A stretch of DNA of 64,000 nucleotides from Guptibacillus hwajinpoensis (lineage in GTDB: Bacteria; Bacillota; Bacilli; Bacillales; Guptibacillaceae): NCBI RefSeq assembly GCF_001039475.1, contig NZ_LELK01000015.1, forward strand, positions 62,001-126,000, given 5' to 3'. This document shows, piece by piece, positions 61,080-64,000 of the stretch. The notes under the pieces are model-generated. The model was not told the origin of the DNA. It saw only the letters and a list, made by a program, of their open reading frames with translations, and made no database searches. Both the position numbers and the translations under genes were made by a program. Every line of letters begins with the position of its first letter. The first letter of the stretch is position 1.

Positions 61080-61220
61080 AGGTTGATTGGAGCGGAAGGT
61101 GCTCGACTCCTGCGGGACTAGCGGGACAGGTGAGACCCCACAGGCGCAATGTTTTCTGCGCCGAGGAGGCTCACCGCCCGCCCCGCGGAAAGCGAGCACC
61201 TGTAGCGCAAATCAATCACT
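61080..61220 (+). repeat. GC-rich core of family 1 repeat, near-complete copy
   Basis: Starts with GTTGATTGGAGCGGAAGGTG and ends with AGCGCAAATCAATCAC. Inside are GCTCGACTCCTGCGGGA, AGCGGGACAGGTGAGACCCC, GGCGCA...TGCGCC and GAGGCTCACCGCCCGCCCCG. Blocks of it occur in the elements at 22154 and 54711. The GC content is far above the surrounding DNA. Similar GC-rich repeats are, from memory, common in Bacillaceae intergenic regions. Confidence 0.75.
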
Positions 61221-61269
61221 ACCCTAAATGCTACTATGTTTTCGAAAACAGTCTGTAAAGGTGGTAACC

Positions 61270-62619
61270 TTATTGATTAACTACTTTTCTACGGATGGCA
61301 AAGGCTGAACCTGCTACTGCAAGAGAACCAATTGTAATCCAAAGAGCTGTTAGATCAGATGATTGCTCACTTGCACCACCCATTCCTGTTTTAGGCATAC
61401 CACCTGGCATGGACTCGCCTGAAAATTTATCAGGCATTTGTTTCACAATCGCTCCACCAAGAGATTCTCCTACACCAAACATGAATGCATAGCCTTCACG
61501 GAATTGGTCTGTTGATGCTTTATAATCTCCAGACATGTATGATTCAAATGATCCGACGACTTGTTTCTCATGAGTCATAAGTGCTTCTGTTGCAGCATCA
61601 GTTGGAAGATTCTCCTCTGTTGCTGTTCCAAGGAACGCTCCGAAGTTCTTAGGGAAAGTTTCCAAAAGCTGTTCTTTTGCCATGTTCATAGACTCTTCGT
61701 CTTTAGAAAGTGATGCAACAACTAGGTCAGCTTGTGCAGCAATATGATCTTCCTGCCAGATTTTTTCAAATTGACTAGCTGCTTCATCGCCATAAATAGA
61801 GCCAATAGCAGCTTTGAAGTCTGCAGTGTTTCTGTCTTCAGCCCAGTTCACAAAGTCATAGTCTTCAGATTGATCATATCCTTTTTCGAGACCTAATGAA
61901 GAAAGTGCAAAGTGTTCTGATGCAAGACTATTTAGTGTTGAGCGCAGTTCAGCAGCTGGTGTGTCTACTTTAGTGTTCTCGAATTTATCAGGCATTTGCA
62001 TAACGATCGCATTAGAAAGTGCTTTACTGATTGCAAACATATGCTTATGACCTGCACGGAATGTTGTGTATGCTTGCTCGTAATTGCCTTCTGTATATTC
62101 ATCAAATGTTGTTAGAACCTGATCTTCATGTAATTCTAAAGCTTCTTCCGCTGCTTCTTTAGGAAGGTTACCTTCAGTTGCAGTATCAAGGAACGTGGAG
62201 AATTCATCGACGAATTCTTCTACTTCCATTTCAGCTTCTTTACGAAGCTCATCGTTATCTTCTTTTGCAGCCTGTACGAAATCTGAAGAGTAGTCATTAT
62301 GACCTCTGAAAATATCCTCGAATTGCTGTGCTGCTTCTTCTCCGTAAACTGAAGCGATAGCTGGCGTCATGTCAGCGGCATTTTGATCAAGTGCTTCCGT
62401 TACTTCTTCTGCATCTTCAGCTCCATCGTATGATTTTGTCATAGAGGTAACTGCTAGGACAAAGTGCTCTGATAAAAGCTGATCAAGTGTGGCTCGTAAA
62501 TCTGCAGCTGGTGTATTTACTGTTGGTTCTGCATCTGCAGCTCCTGCTACGGATGGGAATAAAAGAGTAAGACCTAATGCTGGAACCATTAATTTTTTAA
62601 ATACTTTTTTTAATTTCAT
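61270..62619 (-). CDS. Sortase-anchored surface protein with duplicated helical domain
   Basis: Exported protein of 449 residues. A signal peptide (KLKKVFKK n-region, hydrophobic core, AGA-ADA cleavage) is followed by two related all-helical domains (about residues 33-205 and 207-390). Each opens with TPAA(D/E)LR(A/S)TL and SEHF and has a GTATE(G/E)NLP-like TATEGNLP/TATEENLP block and LHEDQ or THEKQ. The C-terminus has MPKTG, an 18-residue hydrophobic helix and RRK, a sortase A-type cell wall signal with M instead of L. Conserved His and Glu suggest metal binding. The ATG at 62619 is chosen to start the signal peptide; the nearest AAGGAG is 13 nt away. Confidence 0.8.
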   Translation of the reverse strand: MKLKKVFKKLMVPALGLTLLFPSVAGAADAEPTVNTPAADLRATLDQLLSEHFVLAVTSMTKSYDGAEDAEEVTEALDQNAADMTPAIASVYGEEAAQQFEDIFRGHNDYSSDFVQAAKEDNDELRKEAEMEVEEFVDEFSTFLDTATEGNLPKEAAEEALELHEDQVLTTFDEYTEGNYEQAYTTFRAGHKHMFAISKALSNAIVMQMPDKFENTKVDTPAAELRSTLNSLASEHFALSSLGLEKGYDQSEDYDFVNWAEDRNTADFKAAIGSIYGDEAASQFEKIWQEDHIAAQADLVVASLSKDEESMNMAKEQLLETFPKNFGAFLGTATEENLPTDAATEALMTHEKQVVGSFESYMSGDYKASTDQFREGYAFMFGVGESLGGAIVKQMPDKFSGESMPGGMPKTGMGGASEQSSDLTALWITIGSLAVAGSAFAIRRKVVNQ

Positions 62620-62722
62620 GTTCCTGTTCACGCTCCTTATTTTAGTAACCGTCATTTTTGAGTACAATCAGCTAACGATCGGGACGTAGAGTTGGATCAT
62701 TTTTAGTAGGAACTTTTTTTGA

Positions 62723-62790
62723 AAGGCTATTTTCTTAGGGGTTGTTATTATTAGAGTAGTGGTCAATTTCCGCTCCAGGTGCTAAATGTG
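62723..62790. repeat. Degenerate family 1 repeat fragment
   Basis: GGCTATTTTCTTAGGGGTTGTTATT resembles the terminal repeat of copies A and D, and GGTCAATTTCCGCTCCAGGTGCT matches the core edge. It is heavily decayed and lies in the divergent region between the surface protein and helD. Apart from it, the 322 bp from 62620 to 62941 shows nothing I recognise. Confidence 0.45.
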
Positions 62791-62941
62791 GTTTTATACA
62801 AAAGTCTTATTAAAGCAAAAAATATTTACGAAATTATTGTTTGAAGTTTCTAAAAACTTTTTGGAGATTAACTGCATTCTATGGTAGGATTAATAGTCCG
62901 TCTCACTATTAGAGGCGAATCTCATAAGGAGGTAACTGATC

Positions 62942-64000
62942 TTGGACCATAAGACTCAAAGTGCCTATCGGAAAGAGAAGCAGCAACTCGAGAAAATCGC
63001 TGCAGAGATTACCAAACAGCAAAAGAATCTAGCAAACTATCCACGTTATTCAGGCAACAATGTAACTGAACAAGTCTTGGAAAGCATTCGGGAAGAAAAC
63101 CGAACGTCGCTCGCAATTGCAGCGAAAGAACCTTATTTCGCAAGAATGGACTTTCAAGAAGTTGATAAAGAATCACGCTCCTATTACATAGGTAAGGTAG
63201 GGGTTGCGCATGAGGATTCACAGGATTCATTGGTAGTGGATTGGCGCGCGCCTGTTGCAAGCATGTTCTATGCGTTTACCGGAGGGGAAGAGGATGTATA
63301 TTATATTTCACCTGACGGATTAATTGATGGAAATATCGAATTGAAACGGAATATTGTTATTCGAAATCAGGAGCTTCAGCGAGTAGTAGACACGTATGTT
63401 GAAGGTAGCGAAGACTTAAGCGGATCAGATGAGTTCCTTCTATATCGTCTAAGTGAAAACAAAGATAATCGACTCCGTGATATCGTTTCAACGATACAAG
63501 CGAAGCAAAATGATATTATCCGAGCAGAACGTACCAAGCCCCTCATTATACAGGGAGCTGCAGGAAGTGGTAAAACAACAGTTGCCCTTCACAGACTTGC
63601 GTATCTTCTATATGAATATCGGGATACAATCCAAGCTGGTCGAATGGTTATTTTTGCACCAAATCGCATGTTCCTGGATTATATTTCAGGCGTCTTACCT
63701 GAACTTGGTGTAGGTGGGATTCAACAATCTACTTTTACAGACTGGACGTTAAGTATGATTGAAGAGAAAGTAGAGCTTAATGCTTCCGGTGATGATTTAC
63801 AAAAATGGTTTGGTAAGAAGCGACCAGAAATCGAAAAAGCTGAAGGCAGAATAAAAGGGTCATTAGCTTTTAAAAAGTGGATAGACAGCTCGCTTGAGGC
63901 GTACAATGCAGCTGTTGGTCCCAAAGGCTCGTTCACACCATTTGAAGATCGTACGTTGTCTGAAGAGAAGGTTCAGCAGTGGTTATCAGATCTGGCCGCT
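62942..64000 (+). CDS. helD: HelD-type RNA polymerase-recycling helicase (3' end outside window)
   Basis: UvrD/Rep-like superfamily 1 ATPase, 353 codons present. The N-terminal coiled coil (EKQQLEKIAAEITKQQKNLA, about residues 12-31), the YYIGKVGVAHEDSQDSLVVDWRAPVASMFY-type block (in part VVDWRAPVASMFY) and the Walker A IIQGAAGSGKTTVALHR are typical of Firmicute HelD, which removes stalled RNA polymerase from DNA. The start is TTG, 8 nt after AAGGAGGT; the frame is open to the window end. Confidence 0.9.
   Translation, partial: MDHKTQSAYRKEKQQLEKIAAEITKQQKNLANYPRYSGNNVTEQVLESIREENRTSLAIAAKEPYFARMDFQEVDKESRSYYIGKVGVAHEDSQDSLVVDWRAPVASMFYAFTGGEEDVYYISPDGLIDGNIELKRNIVIRNQELQRVVDTYVEGSEDLSGSDEFLLYRLSENKDNRLRDIVSTIQAKQNDIIRAERTKPLIIQGAAGSGKTTVALHRLAYLLYEYRDTIQAGRMVIFAPNRMFLDYISGVLPELGVGGIQQSTFTDWTLSMIEEKVELNASGDDLQKWFGKKRPEIEKAEGRIKGSLAFKKWIDSSLEAYNAAVGPKGSFTPFEDRTLSEEKVQQWLSDLAA

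Noticed and set aside
60953-61258. Frame of 101 codons between the candidate selenoprotein and the surface protein
   Set aside because: It translates repeat DNA of two families; codon use and composition are not protein-like.
1-64000. CRISPR arrays, tRNA and rRNA genes, prophage and intact transposases
   Set aside because: No regularly spaced repeats, tRNA-like cloverleaf ending in CCA, rRNA signature or transposase frame was noticed; small RNA genes could still be missed by eye.

Overview
The window is a stretch of low-GC Gram-positive chromosome, most likely a spore-forming member of the Bacillaceae. The reasons are strong AGGAGG-type ribosome binding sites, frequent TTG and GTG starts, compact operons closed by strong hairpin terminators, and many genes with Bacillus subtilis counterparts (the yceC-H tellurite/stress locus, YfmM-type ABC-F, CsbD, ThrE halves, manganese catalase, HelD). 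I cannot name the species. No rRNA, tRNA, CRISPR array, prophage or intact transposase was seen.

Layout. 1-4046: CstA-family transporter (cut by the window edge) with a LytS/LytTR two-component pair, resembling pyruvate-sensing Bts/LytST modules. 4338-5740: PH-domain protein and an alpha/beta hydrolase. 5898-12978: sugar locus with a LacI regulator, a CUT1 ABC importer lacking its own ATPase, a GH1 beta-glucosidase and a cytoplasmic GH30 enzyme, with four LacI-type operators. 13710-25189: large Ter stress locus, with an ATP-grasp protein, three TerD paralogues, TerC, a nucleotide-like biosynthetic module (CitE-like lyase, phosphoribosyltransferase, StiP/PELOTA protein, HAD), YceG and TelA; an ECF-sigma promoter lies upstream of the first terD. 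25244-38961: CsbD, two AGCS amino acid symporters, a TPR protein, a two-part ThrE exporter split by a small mobile element, DoxX plus a DsbA-like protein, an AI-2E family transporter, a flavin monooxygenase, a Rex-type-site NADH oxidase, a phosphatase and an MFS pump with a MarR regulator. 39670-50340: a signalling/polysaccharide locus (Hpt-REC-GGDEF-REC diguanylate cyclase, HEAT protein, GT2 synthase, giant membrane-anchored glycosidase-like protein, response regulator, hybrid kinase), which contains every part of a phosphorelay. 50408-55576: ABC-F, secreted endonuclease I, Mn catalase and an SDR. 55691-60016: sigma-54 module (PAS-AAA-Fis activator, YjiH-type transporter, class III aminotransferase) with three identical-type inverted repeats and a near-consensus -24/-12 promoter. 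60281-60841: a peroxiredoxin-like gene with an in-frame TGA exactly at the redox Cys position, followed by a SECIS-like hairpin, so a candidate selenoprotein. 61270-64000: a sortase-anchored duplicated helical surface protein and the start of helD.

Repeats. Two families of non-autonomous inverted-repeat elements and one short REP-like repeat are scattered in intergenic DNA. One element copy has a perfect 8-bp target duplication, and another has split the thrE operon exactly at a stop codon.
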